DNA of 64,000 bases from Haloarcula amylovorans (GTDB lineage Archaea; Halobacteriota; Halobacteria; Halobacteriales; Haloarculaceae). Position numbers and translations under genes: made by a program. The notes under the pieces are model-generated. The model saw nothing but the letters and a program-made list of their open reading frames with translations. It was not told where the DNA came from and searched no databases. The DNA lies in NCBI RefSeq assembly GCF_004681185.1, contig NZ_SRIF01000006.1, forward strand, positions 1-64,000, written 5' to 3'. Positions 19,488 through 25,914 of the stretch are shown piece after piece (position 1 is the stretch's first letter; the number at the start of each line of letters is the position of its first letter).

Positions 19488-20217
19488 TTACAGCAGTTCC
19501 TGCGTTCCACCAGCGTCAAATTTCGGCACTGTCCCTTCATCAATATCGGTCGCTCCCATTGAGATGGCTTGCCGTAACTGCGTAGGTGAGAGGGCGGATT
19601 CATCGTCGGAGAGGTCGCTGAGGAGGGTCGCGAGGGACCCCGAGACAATCGGCGTCCCGAAACTCGTCCCAGACTGAAGGTTGCAGCGGGCGCGAAATAG
19701 CCCAGTAACTCAAGTACATCTTCGCCGTGGCCGGTAGTGTCCGGTGTGTCGTCAGCGACGTAGTTCAGCCGCTGGTCGATATCGAGGGTATCGGCTAGCG
19801 CAGCGGTCGGTTCGAGCACTGAATCGACAAGCCCAATCCGGACAGTCTCACCTTCGTAAGTCGAAGACTGGAGATTGAGAGTGACAGAGTAAGAGTCGAA
19901 AACGAACTGACGTAAATCTAGGAGCGAGCCACACGCCGGTGGGATCGGTCGTTTCCCTCGTCGAGCGTCCGGACGTCCTCCCGCTCAAGCTCGATCGATT
20001 TCAGCCCATCAAGCTCACACAGTTCATTTACGGTTGCTTTCGGGCTGGTCACACGTACAGTCGCCTGGCCAAGGGATGCCTCGACTGTGGCACCGAGCTG
20101 TTCAACACGGGCTATGAATTCCTCACGGTCGCCAGAGACGCCCAGTAGCAGCGTGATGGTGTCGTCACTACTGCTGTCTCGGAGCTTTGTGACACCCGGG
20201 TCGATGTACTCTGGCAT
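19488..20217 (-). pseudogene. Subtilisin-like (S8) protease remnant
   Basis: Three pieces of one protease survive on the minus strand. From 20217 to 19918 a 99-residue segment (MPEYIDPGVTKL...) resembles a protease prodomain and ends at a stop. In the next frame GETVRIGLVDSVLEP and DTPDTTGHGEDVL correspond to the catalytic Asp and His motifs of subtilases. After a frame change, GTSFGTPIVSG near 19670-19640 is the catalytic Ser motif, followed by LSPTQLRQAISMGATDIDEG and a TAA at 19488-19490. The His and Ser motifs are only about 50 bp apart, so most of the catalytic domain, including the oxyanion Asn region, is deleted. It cannot be active. Confidence 0.7.
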
Positions 20218-20409
20218 AGCTGATTTCCTCGAGACGGTCCTCGGTGTTAAAGCTAGGTGCGGCGAGTGTTGAATGCTCTGATCGTGGTACTCTCTTTGCT
20301 TTGGTAGCAGGGAATGCAACAGATACTGAGAGCGACCAGGTGACGAATGCAGCGCAAGTAGCTGTCCGAAATCGCGATACCAGCGACACGAGTCTATAAA
20401 TGAAACCCT

Positions 20410-20820
20410 GCCGAACGCTCGGTAGTTATAGGGACCGTGCCCGCCACTGCAGGCACGGTGGACCGCCGCGAGGCGCACGTGCGCCGAGCGCAGCGCTCCG
20501 TCGTCCTCGTGAGCGTCAGCGAGCGAGGGCTCGGAAGACGAACAGAGTGAGTCTTCCGGTGGCGCCGCGCGTCGTCGAAAACACTCACCATACATTTCTC
20601 ACTACCCCACTGGCTGGCCTACGCGAGCGTCCCCCGAACCGACCACACTGGACACCCGGCCCGACTGACCCACGTTGATGCCGTTTGCGGCCCCAGCCTC
20701 AGTCCGTGCGCGTGGTTGGCTCGTCGCCGCCCCGCTGTGCCGGTGGGCGGCGACGAGGCCGCGTGCGCGAGGTGGCTCCGAACCGACCGGGCAGCCACCT
20801 CGACGGTGGAGCTGACCGAG
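20410..20820. repeat. Hairpin-dense GC-rich block, left of OB-fold gene
   Basis: No gene is seen in 20218-20826, but the second two thirds hold many perfect inverted repeats: ACCGTGCC/GGCACGGT near 20435-20465; the palindrome GGCGCACGTGCGCC; GAGCGC-A-GCGCTC; CGGAAGAC (20530-20537) with GTCTTCCG (20549-20556); TCGTCGCCGCCC (20721-20732) with GGGCGGCGACGA (20745-20756); CGAGGTGGCT (20768-20777) with AGCCACCTCG (20793-20802). The last two may terminate the OB-fold gene that ends at 20827. The density exceeds what a terminator needs. Confidence 0.6.
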
Positions 20821-20826
20821 TCGGAT

Positions 20827-21873
20827 CTAGTCGGCCAGCGTCACCTCGACGGCTTTGTTCATGTCCATCTGGTTGACCCACGCGTGAGTGTCTGATTCTG
20901 CGTTCCACGGAGCCAGCCGGGGACAATCACCGGAACACCCGAACGATGCCCGACAGTCGCCGGTCGGGGCGGGACCGTCGCCGCGTTCGAGGATGCACAT
21001 GGTTGTCTTGCTCGTCACGGCGAGCGTCTTCAGCCCGTTGTACTCGCCGGGTTTGCCCCCACAGAGACGCACGCGGTCGCCTTCGTGAAGGGTCCGGACC
21101 ATCGTACCACCGTGAACGGATTTCACCCAGACCGTCACCTTCGCCGTGTCGCCACCGTCGTCCTCAACGTAGGCCACCTGATACTGATTCGGGGCGGCGG
21201 GGTCCTCAATAAGATGCGTGACAGTTCCTTCGATGGTCGCCTCGTAGCCGTGAGGATTCATGTCTGCGACCGGGACCGGCGCGTTCATCGCGGCGCGAGC
21301 GGCCGTGAGTGCACCGAAGACGCCGTCGAAATGTGAGTCGCTGTCGGTCGTGTGGCCGGCAACGAGTTGGCTTGCTGCGGCGTGGCTGATGCCCGTCTGG
21401 TTGCTGACCGTAGTGGCATCTTGATTCACGTCGGCCAGCACGTCGACGTCCATCTCCGCGCGTGGGTCGGGTTCGGCTTCGAAGGTTTCCGGTCGCTCTT
21501 GTTCGCTGGTGGTGAGCTGGCGGGCCGAGGCTTCGCGGTCGATCTCGCCGTGGGCATCCCGAGCCGTCTGGGTGTGACGGGCCTGTTCGGCTGCCTCGCC
21601 GTGGCGTTGCTCTTGGGTGGCCAGCGTCTCGCCGTGGCGGCGATTAGGTGCGACATCGGTCGAGCGGGTCCAGTCGTAGTCGTTCTGGCGAGCGTAGTAG
21701 TTGCCCCGCGAGTCACTGCCGCGGTTGGGTCGGTAGTCGAGTTCGTCGCCGTTTGCCGTCTCGGCGACTTCCTGTAGAAGATGCTCGGGACCGCCGTCGA
21801 CGTGGGCACCGAGTTGCAGCTGCTGGTCGAGATCGGGCGATGCTTTCTTACTGCCGGAGTCGTTAGCGTACAT
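20827..21873 (-). CDS. OB-fold, RPA-like single-stranded DNA-binding candidate
   Basis: A 348-residue protein. Residues 1-175 are polar and acidic, with Gln/Arg/Asp-rich low complexity. Around residues 175-190 a short HTH-like segment appears (DATTVSNQTGISHAAASQLV). From about 220 to 305 comes an OB-fold pattern: YEATIEGTVTHLIEDP, QVAYVEDDGGDTAKVTVWVKS, HEGDRVRLCGGKPGEYNGLKTLAVT. A Cys cluster (DCRASFGCSGDC) follows and could bind zinc, as in archaeal RPA. The ATG at 21873 follows a region without coding character. It stands alone and is flanked on both sides by hairpin-rich non-coding DNA, which suits a protein that binds single strands in replication or transfer. The function is inferred. 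Confidence 0.6.
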   Translation of the reverse strand: MYANDSGSKKASPDLDQQLQLGAHVDGGPEHLLQEVAETANGDELDYRPNRGSDSRGNYYARQNDYDWTRSTDVAPNRRHGETLATQEQRHGEAAEQARHTQTARDAHGEIDREASARQLTTSEQERPETFEAEPDPRAEMDVDVLADVNQDATTVSNQTGISHAAASQLVAGHTTDSDSHFDGVFGALTAARAAMNAPVPVADMNPHGYEATIEGTVTHLIEDPAAPNQYQVAYVEDDGGDTAKVTVWVKSVHGGTMVRTLHEGDRVRLCGGKPGEYNGLKTLAVTSKTTMCILERGDGPAPTGDCRASFGCSGDCPRLAPWNAESDTHAWVNQMDMNKAVEVTLAD

Positions 21874-22194
21874 TGTCTTTCGGTATCCACGGAAAGACAC
21901 TTGTCGGGTGTGCCAGCACCCGATTTCCTGCGGCGTGACACTGCCTTCGTGAGCGCCGCGTGTCGTGCCGTTCCGTACATAAGGCCACGGGTGCCTGCTA
22001 CTTAAAACCAACGACCAATTAGGATTGCTTCAAGTGGAATAGAGCGGCCATATAGTGTCTGAAGATCAAGATTACTAGATTGTGATTTTGGCGAGATTAC
22101 TATATAAATGCAAGTTGATGGGATACCCTCGACGGCGGGGAACATCTTGTGCGGTGTGGTCGCGGTTCCGTGAGCATCCCGCGGGCCGCCCGAG

Positions 22195-22340
22195 TGCCGG
22201 ATGGGTGAAAGCCCGGCACGGCTCTGCCGTGCCCGGAACACAGCGAACGGTGCGCGGTCGCTTGCGACCGCGAGAGACGAACGGCGAAGCCGTGAGTCAG
22301 TGAGCGTCCTCGTTCCGGCGAGGGAGGGCGGTCCGAAGGG
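22195..22340. repeat. Run of consecutive hairpins, right of OB-fold gene
   Basis: Consecutive perfect stems occur with hardly any gap: GGCACGG/CCGTGCC around CTCTG, then GCGGTCGC/GCGACCGC around TT, then CGGC/GCCG, then CCTCG/CGAGG. Such a chain suggests a structured RNA or a protein-binding single-strand region rather than one terminator. Confidence 0.55.
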
Positions 22341-22374
22341 TTCTGCTGCTGTGGTCGGGTGGGAATGGAAGGGG

Positions 22375-22460
22375 CACGGCGCTGGCGCTTGTGTAGTCGT
22401 GTCAGCGACCCCTCTCCGAGCGTAGCGAGGAGATGTCGCTGAGCGACCGCCAGCGCCGTG
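22375..22460. repeat. Nested long inverted repeat
   Basis: CACGGCGCTGGCG at 22375-22387 is the exact reverse complement of CGCCAGCGCCGTG at 22448-22460 (13 bp). Nested inside, TCAGCGAC at 22402-22409 pairs with GTCGCTGA at 22435-22442. The whole could fold into one long two-tier stem of 86 nt. Confidence 0.7.
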
Positions 22461-22536
22461 GGGCTTTCAAGGTGTGCTAGACATGCCTCACGGTCACCGC
22501 TGCTGTCACTACGAGCCTAGTAAATCCGGTTCGCTA

Positions 22537-22632
22537 TCTCTGGAAGATTTCAGCGGTACGCATGTTAGTGTTGTCAACTATCACCGTGATAGTGTTGCTC
22601 GCCTTTCTCTGGAAAATCTCAGTTTACGCATG
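22537..22632. repeat. Imperfect direct repeat around a palindrome
   Basis: A 28-nt segment beginning TCTCTGGAAGAT and ending ACGCATG (22537-22564) recurs with a few changes at 22606-22632. Between them ACTATCAC (22577-22584) and GTGATAGT (22586-22593) form a perfect palindrome around one C. The layout resembles an operator or a small replication or partition site. Confidence 0.5.
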
Positions 22633-23063
22633 GACTATTGAAGCTCCGTAGCAGAATCCGGGTAGCGCCTCGTCGCTCTTCTCGTCCGGAGGTGAGGTAC
22701 ACACTCATAGAATTGGTCTCCTACACGCTTCTCTATCAAAAGCTCACGTACGAATTCCGTCACCGGCAGCTCTCCAATCTTCACAGCCGCCCAGCGGCGG
22801 CTGCTGCCACTCATACGAGAACACAAGAAAACCCTTTCCCAGCCAGTCTGTCAGTCCCAGGCCGCTCACACACCAGTCTCTCAGCGCTTGCTCCCGGCCG
22901 CCAGCCCCTCGCTGTCGTTCACCGGAACCCCGGTGTCTATTGGCCATTTGTCTGCCCATCGGAGGACGGACTCTCAGAGACTTTCGAGACGACGCTCTCG
23001 CACCTCATCAGTAAATCGCTATCACTGTGGTCAACCAGCACTGTTAGAGACTCAATCGAGATA

Positions 23064-23309
23064 TCACTCATGGAGCGGTGTGACCCAGTCGGGCGCACAG
23101 TCATGGGTTCCACCGTAGATTGACCCATCAGGATACTGGTTATCGTCAGCCTCAACCGCGACGATCATGTCGCCGGCACTCGTCGAGATTCCACTAATAG
23201 TACCGATGACTTCCTCAAGTGGCCCTACGCCCTCCGTCCAATCAACGCGAACTCGATCTCCGTGGTCCAACCCGAACTCATCGAAGGTAACGTTGTGCTG
23301 GTCATTCAT
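23064..23309 (-). CDS. Small acidic SH3/KOW-like protein
   Basis: An 81-residue acidic protein with a beta-rich pattern (HGDRVRVDWTEGVGPLEEVIGTISGIS, then GDMIVAVEADDNQYPDGSIYGG), reminiscent of small SH3-like barrels. No function is recognised. The ATG at 23309 is preferred over the one at 23342 because it starts directly at the acidic conserved-looking body. Inverted-repeat copy 3 ends about 50 bp upstream of this start, where it could act as an operator. Confidence 0.5.
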   Translation of the reverse strand: MNDQHNVTFDEFGLDHGDRVRVDWTEGVGPLEEVIGTISGISTSAGDMIVAVEADDNQYPDGSIYGGTHDCAPDWVTPLHE

Positions 23310-23360
23310 TGGAATCGCCTCCACTTCACGAAGGTGGCACAAAATCAGCGAAGACAGCAG

Positions 23361-23401
23361 CTAACCAACATCCGCGAAGAAATTAGAGCTATGTTGGTTA
23401 G
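23361..23401. repeat. Inverted-repeat element, copy 3 of 4
   Basis: CTAACCAACA at 23361-23370 and TGTTGGTTAG at 23392-23401 are exact reverse complements around a 21-nt spacer. With copy 4 it brackets the MntA-HepT pair. Confidence 0.85.
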
Positions 23402-23456
23402 TACGACAACGAGTCGGACGACGGCGTCAAGTTACGGAAACGCGTTGCGAGCCTTC

Positions 23457-23921
23457 TCAGTCGTCGAGTGCGCCAATGGAATCGAGATAGTCTCGCACCG
23501 CCTGGACGAACGCGCGATAGCGCTCAAGATCTTGGAGCGCGTTATAGACGACGTCGTGATTGATGATACTGCCGTACGTATGGGATAAGACGTTCCGGAA
23601 CCGGGCGCCCTGTGCCATCTCTTCGGCCAATGGTCCCGAGAGGACATCCATCTCACCGAGCGTTCGCATCGACGCTGGATTACTCGTGGGTGGCTTGCCT
23701 TGCTCGTATTTGACGATCTCCTCAGCGATATCGATAGCAGCCTCTGTCATTTTGACGAACCGACGTTCAACGATATCACGCGTATCCGAGTCGGCTTTGT
23801 AGTCGGCGCGGCTGCAACGCTGCTTGCGAGCAAGCACGCCGAGACTTTCCTCGATGGTTTCGACAGCCGCCAGTATCCGGTTGAGCCGATCCGTCGGTAA
23901 GCTATCGTCGTCGGCCGTCAT
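23457..23921 (-). CDS. HepT-like HEPN toxin (RNase)
   Basis: A 154-residue all-helical HEPN-domain protein of the HepT/DUF86 family, normally an RNase toxin. The active-site motif R-x4-H-x-Y is present as RNVLSHTY (Arg109, His114, Tyr116). The tyrosine of this motif is the residue that partner MntA proteins AMPylate to silence HepT in characterised systems. The start codon overlaps the stop of the upstream nucleotidyltransferase gene by four bases (ATGA), giving a coupled two-gene operon. All key residues are intact, so the pair looks functional. Confidence 0.85.
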   Translation of the reverse strand: MTADDDSLPTDRLNRILAAVETIEESLGVLARKQRCSRADYKADSDTRDIVERRFVKMTEAAIDIAEEIVKYEQGKPPTSNPASMRTLGEMDVLSGPLAEEMAQGARFRNVLSHTYGSIINHDVVYNALQDLERYRAFVQAVRDYLDSIGALDD

Positions 23922-24406
23922 CCATCATCCTCTGAGTCGCCAGCGACGGGGACTCCAGATCCACGTTCGTCAAGATGGGCGTCAATCCGCTCTAATGCGC
24001 TATCGAGTCGGTCACGAGGCGATTGCTGTGGGGACTCCTCCGTAGTGAGCTGCTGGCGAAGTTCAGTAGCACGCCTCTGTTCGCCGAGAAGGAGCACACC
24101 ATTGTCAAAGATGGATGTCGCGAGCTGTGGTGAGGATGTGTGGAGATCTACAAGGTCGACGTCGTCGGTCTCGAACACCTCACTGAGAGCAGCACTTAGC
24201 CCCAGAAAGACATCGTTGTAGTCTGGGTCGGCTGGTCGCTTATCGTCGAATTCGACCGCGAGATCGATATCACTCGTCGCATGCGTCGAGTCAGTTGCGT
24301 GTGAGCCAAAGAGGATCGCAAGCCTGACCGGATGTTCCGCAAGCATCGCTTGGAGGGCGTCGAGATCGAGGGTGTCTGTCAGAGTCGTCGACGCAGCGGT
24401 CCTCAT
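23918..24406 (-). CDS. MntA-like nucleotidyltransferase antitoxin
   Basis: A 162-residue minimal nucleotidyltransferase. The signature GS-x10-DxD is complete: Gly34-Ser35 in LFGSHATDS and Asp46/Asp48 in SDIDLAVEF, with a third acidic residue in the DDVDLVDL strand. MntA enzymes neutralise the paired HepT RNase by transferring AMP to its tyrosine. The C-terminal ~40 residues are an acidic helical tail. It is the first gene of the pair. Its start lies 138 bp downstream of inverted-repeat copy 4, leaving room for a promoter between them. Confidence 0.85.
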   Translation of the reverse strand: MRTAASTTLTDTLDLDALQAMLAEHPVRLAILFGSHATDSTHATSDIDLAVEFDDKRPADPDYNDVFLGLSAALSEVFETDDVDLVDLHTSSPQLATSIFDNGVLLLGEQRRATELRQQLTTEESPQQSPRDRLDSALERIDAHLDERGSGVPVAGDSEDDG

Positions 24407-24543
24407 TGGCAGAACTTAGGCGACGAGATATTATAAAACGCAGGTGCCGTTCTAGAGTCTTGTCCAGCGGTGACGTTGTGATGATTGCTCATTGGAATTG
24501 GCTCTACTCATGGAGGAGTAACAAGATCGATGGGTACAGATAT

Positions 24544-24585
24544 CTAACCCAACAGTGGTAGATCTACCACGGTTATGTTGGTTAG
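24544..24585. repeat. Inverted-repeat element, copy 4 of 4
   Basis: CTAACCCAACA at 24544-24554 (one extra C in the left arm) and TGTTGGTTAG at 24576-24585 enclose 21 nt. The spacer itself contains the perfect 16-bp palindrome GTGGTAGATCTACCAC. It lies upstream of the MntA-HepT operon. Confidence 0.8.
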
Positions 24586-24725
24586 AATGCTGTAGCGACT
24601 ACTTGGAACGGCTCATTTCACCTCTACATATAATCCGTCAAGTTGGTTATGACGCTATCTTCCCACGTTGACACACGCCAGAACCGGCTGTCGCGCCAGC
24701 CGTCGAGAGTGAAAGGTGCGTCCCG

Positions 24726-24766
24726 GTTGTGACCACGGGACGCGATGGTCTGCGCCCTCTCTCGCA
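24726..24766 (+). repeat. Leader-like direct repeat, copy A
   Basis: GTTGTGACCAC (24726-24736) followed by CGATG and then TCTGCGCCCTCTCTCGCA (24749-24766). The same order of blocks occurs at 25370-25405 directly before the pilin gene of cluster 2. Here an ATG follows but meets TAG at once, so this copy leads to no gene. Confidence 0.7.
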
Positions 24767-24825
24767 TGTAGGCGACGCGGACCACCGCTAGCTGGGACAG
24801 CGTGCCTCAAAAACGTACGGGTCGG

Positions 24826-25017
24826 TCACTCGAGACCGATCAGACGGCGGCCAACCCAACGTGAGAACAGAATCGCCACGATAAGCCCGACAAATTTGGG
24901 CGTTAACGTTTCGAAGGCGAACAACGGGATAGCGACCGAAACGAGGAGCACGACAAGAAAGAGAACAAACCCGACGACTCTCCGGGTTGCAGTCTCGACG
25001 ACATCGGCAACGGACAT
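24826..25017 (-). CDS. Small two-helix membrane protein
   Basis: A 63-residue protein with two membrane helices (about 14-34 and 40-56) and charged ends. Its start follows the stop of the gene at 25018 with no gap (TGAATG), so the two form one operon transcribed away from secretion cluster 2. No family is recognised. Small membrane proteins at the border of conjugation clusters can act in entry exclusion or regulation, but nothing in the sequence shows this. Confidence 0.5.
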   Translation of the reverse strand: MSVADVVETATRRVVGFVLFLVVLLVSVAIPLFAFETLTPKFVGLIVAILFSRWVGRRLIGLE

Positions 25018-25257
25018 TCAGCCCTCGCCCCCGTTTGCTTGGCTGCCGAGAAGATTGTCGAACACGGCGGCGAGCTCGTTTTTGTCCGGGCGTGGCTTGT
25101 ACCCGGTACTCCCATCGAGAGCCACGAGGAGGCGAGCGGCGAGTTCGTACGCCTCGTAGACTTCGATCTCTCGCCGACCAGCGACATCTTTGATCGCGCC
25201 ATGCAGCGCGTAGTCGATGTAATAGTGTGGTCGTATGCCGTCGTGTCTCCCCGTCAT
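25018..25257 (-). CDS. Small cytoplasmic protein divergent from secretion cluster 2
   Basis: A 79-residue protein (GRHDGIRPHYYIDYALHGAIKDVAGRREIEVYEAYELAARLLVAL). It is helical and soluble, with no recognised domain. A TTG start at 25275 is possible, but the ATG at 25257 is preferred. The first 30 residues contain a segment compatible with DNA binding, but I cannot call an HTH. It is divergent from the pilin gene, with an AT-rich control region between them, so it might regulate cluster 2. That is inference. Confidence 0.5.
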   Translation of the reverse strand: MTGRHDGIRPHYYIDYALHGAIKDVAGRREIEVYEAYELAARLLVALDGSTGYKPRPDKNELAAVFDNLLGSQANGGEG

Positions 25258-25269
25258 TGGTGAATCTAC

Positions 25270-25326
25270 ATTCAATTTGAATGCCCATAGTAGTTTGGAC
25301 TAACTAGGTATTTTTCGGACCAAACT
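25270..25326. promoter_or_regulatory. Divergent control region with two inverted repeats
   Basis: ATTCAA-T-TTGAAT (25270-25282) sits just upstream of the leftward gene. AGTTTGG (25292-25298) and CCAAACT (25320-25326) form a second inverted repeat with a 21-nt spacer, immediately before a TATA-like CTTTTATT (25325-25332) that could serve the pilin operon. These are candidate operators for divergent control. Confidence 0.45.
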
Positions 25327-25369
25327 TTTATTGCTAGTGAGTGTGTTGTCTAGAATAGGCGCAGGAGGT

Positions 25370-25405
25370 GTTGTGACCACCGATGATTCTGCGCCCTCTC
25401 TCGCA
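25370..25405 (+). repeat. Leader-like direct repeat, copy B
   Basis: GTTGTGACCAC (25370-25380), CGATG, then TCTGCGCCCTCTCTCGCA (25388-25405), ending 3 nt before the pilin start. GGCGCAG upstream (about 25358-25364) pairs with CTGCGCC inside the repeat, so the leader can fold and may influence translation of the pilin. Confidence 0.65.
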
Positions 25406-25407
25406 CC

Positions 25408-25902
25408 ATGTTCGAGCTAACACTCCCCGGGAGACTCGGGGACACGGCAGCGCAGTTCGTCGACCGGCTTGACACGGTCGAACGAAGAATCCTCAATCAG
25501 TTGTCCTTCCAGCAGGTACGTTCGGTCGCGATTCTGCTGGGCATCACGGCGACGACGTCAGGTGTGGCAGCTGCACAGAGCGTGAGTGAAGTCGGGAGCG
25601 CAATGTGTGGTTCCGGTGTCGGGCAACTCGTCGGGTTCGGATTCATCGCCGGGTCGCTGTATTTCGTGCTGAAGGGCGTCGCAAAGGCCATGACCGCCAT
25701 GGACAAGATGGGCTCGACGAAACAACAGTCGGCCCGCGAAGGAAAGGAAGCGATGGCCGGCTCGGCCAAGACCTTCTCGGCGGCGTTCATCCCGGCCGTC
25801 GCCGCGGGCGTGTTTGAGGTGTTGGGCATCTCGACGGTCTCGTGTATGTCGCCAAGCCAGTGGAGCGTGCTGATGGCCAGCACCACTACACTTCCGCTCT
25901 AA
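25408..25902 (+). CDS. Pilin-like (VirB2/TrbC-type) membrane protein, cluster 2
   Basis: A 164-residue protein with the same plan as the cluster 1 pilin: an amphipathic N-terminus, a hydrophobic segment ending VAAAQ near residue 56 as a likely cleavage site, a conserved early Cys (SAMCGSG), two membrane helices with a charged loop (KMGSTKQQSAREGKEAM) between them, and a late Cys (VSCMSP). It opens secretion cluster 2. Divergence from the cluster 1 copy is large, so the clusters are not a recent duplication. Confidence 0.6.
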   Translation: MFELTLPGRLGDTAAQFVDRLDTVERRILNQLSFQQVRSVAILLGITATTSGVAAAQSVSEVGSAMCGSGVGQLVGFGFIAGSLYFVLKGVAKAMTAMDKMGSTKQQSAREGKEAMAGSAKTFSAAFIPAVAAGVFEVLGISTVSCMSPSQWSVLMASTTTLPL

Positions 25903-25914
25903 CGGAACTCGTCT

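Larger units (their letters stand above)
21874..23063. other. Long non-coding region right of OB-fold gene
   Basis: I find no convincing gene in this 1.2 kb. The middle (22130-22480) is very GC-rich and packed with hairpins. 22537-22632 holds two imperfect direct repeats around a palindrome. 22640-23060 is unremarkable. Confidence 0.5.
24407..24825. other. Intergenic region with element copy 4 and a leader-like repeat
   Basis: I see no gene in these 419 bases. They hold the MntA promoter region, inverted-repeat copy 4, a CGTCCCG/CGGGACG hairpin at 24719-24742 and a segment (24726-24766) that closely repeats the leader of secretion cluster 2. Confidence 0.5.

Noticed and set aside
13523..24585. 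Integron attC sites as explanation of the four inverted repeats
   Set aside because: The arms contain GTT, but neither arm fits the GTTRRRY and RYYYAAC core sites, and no integron-type integrase is present.
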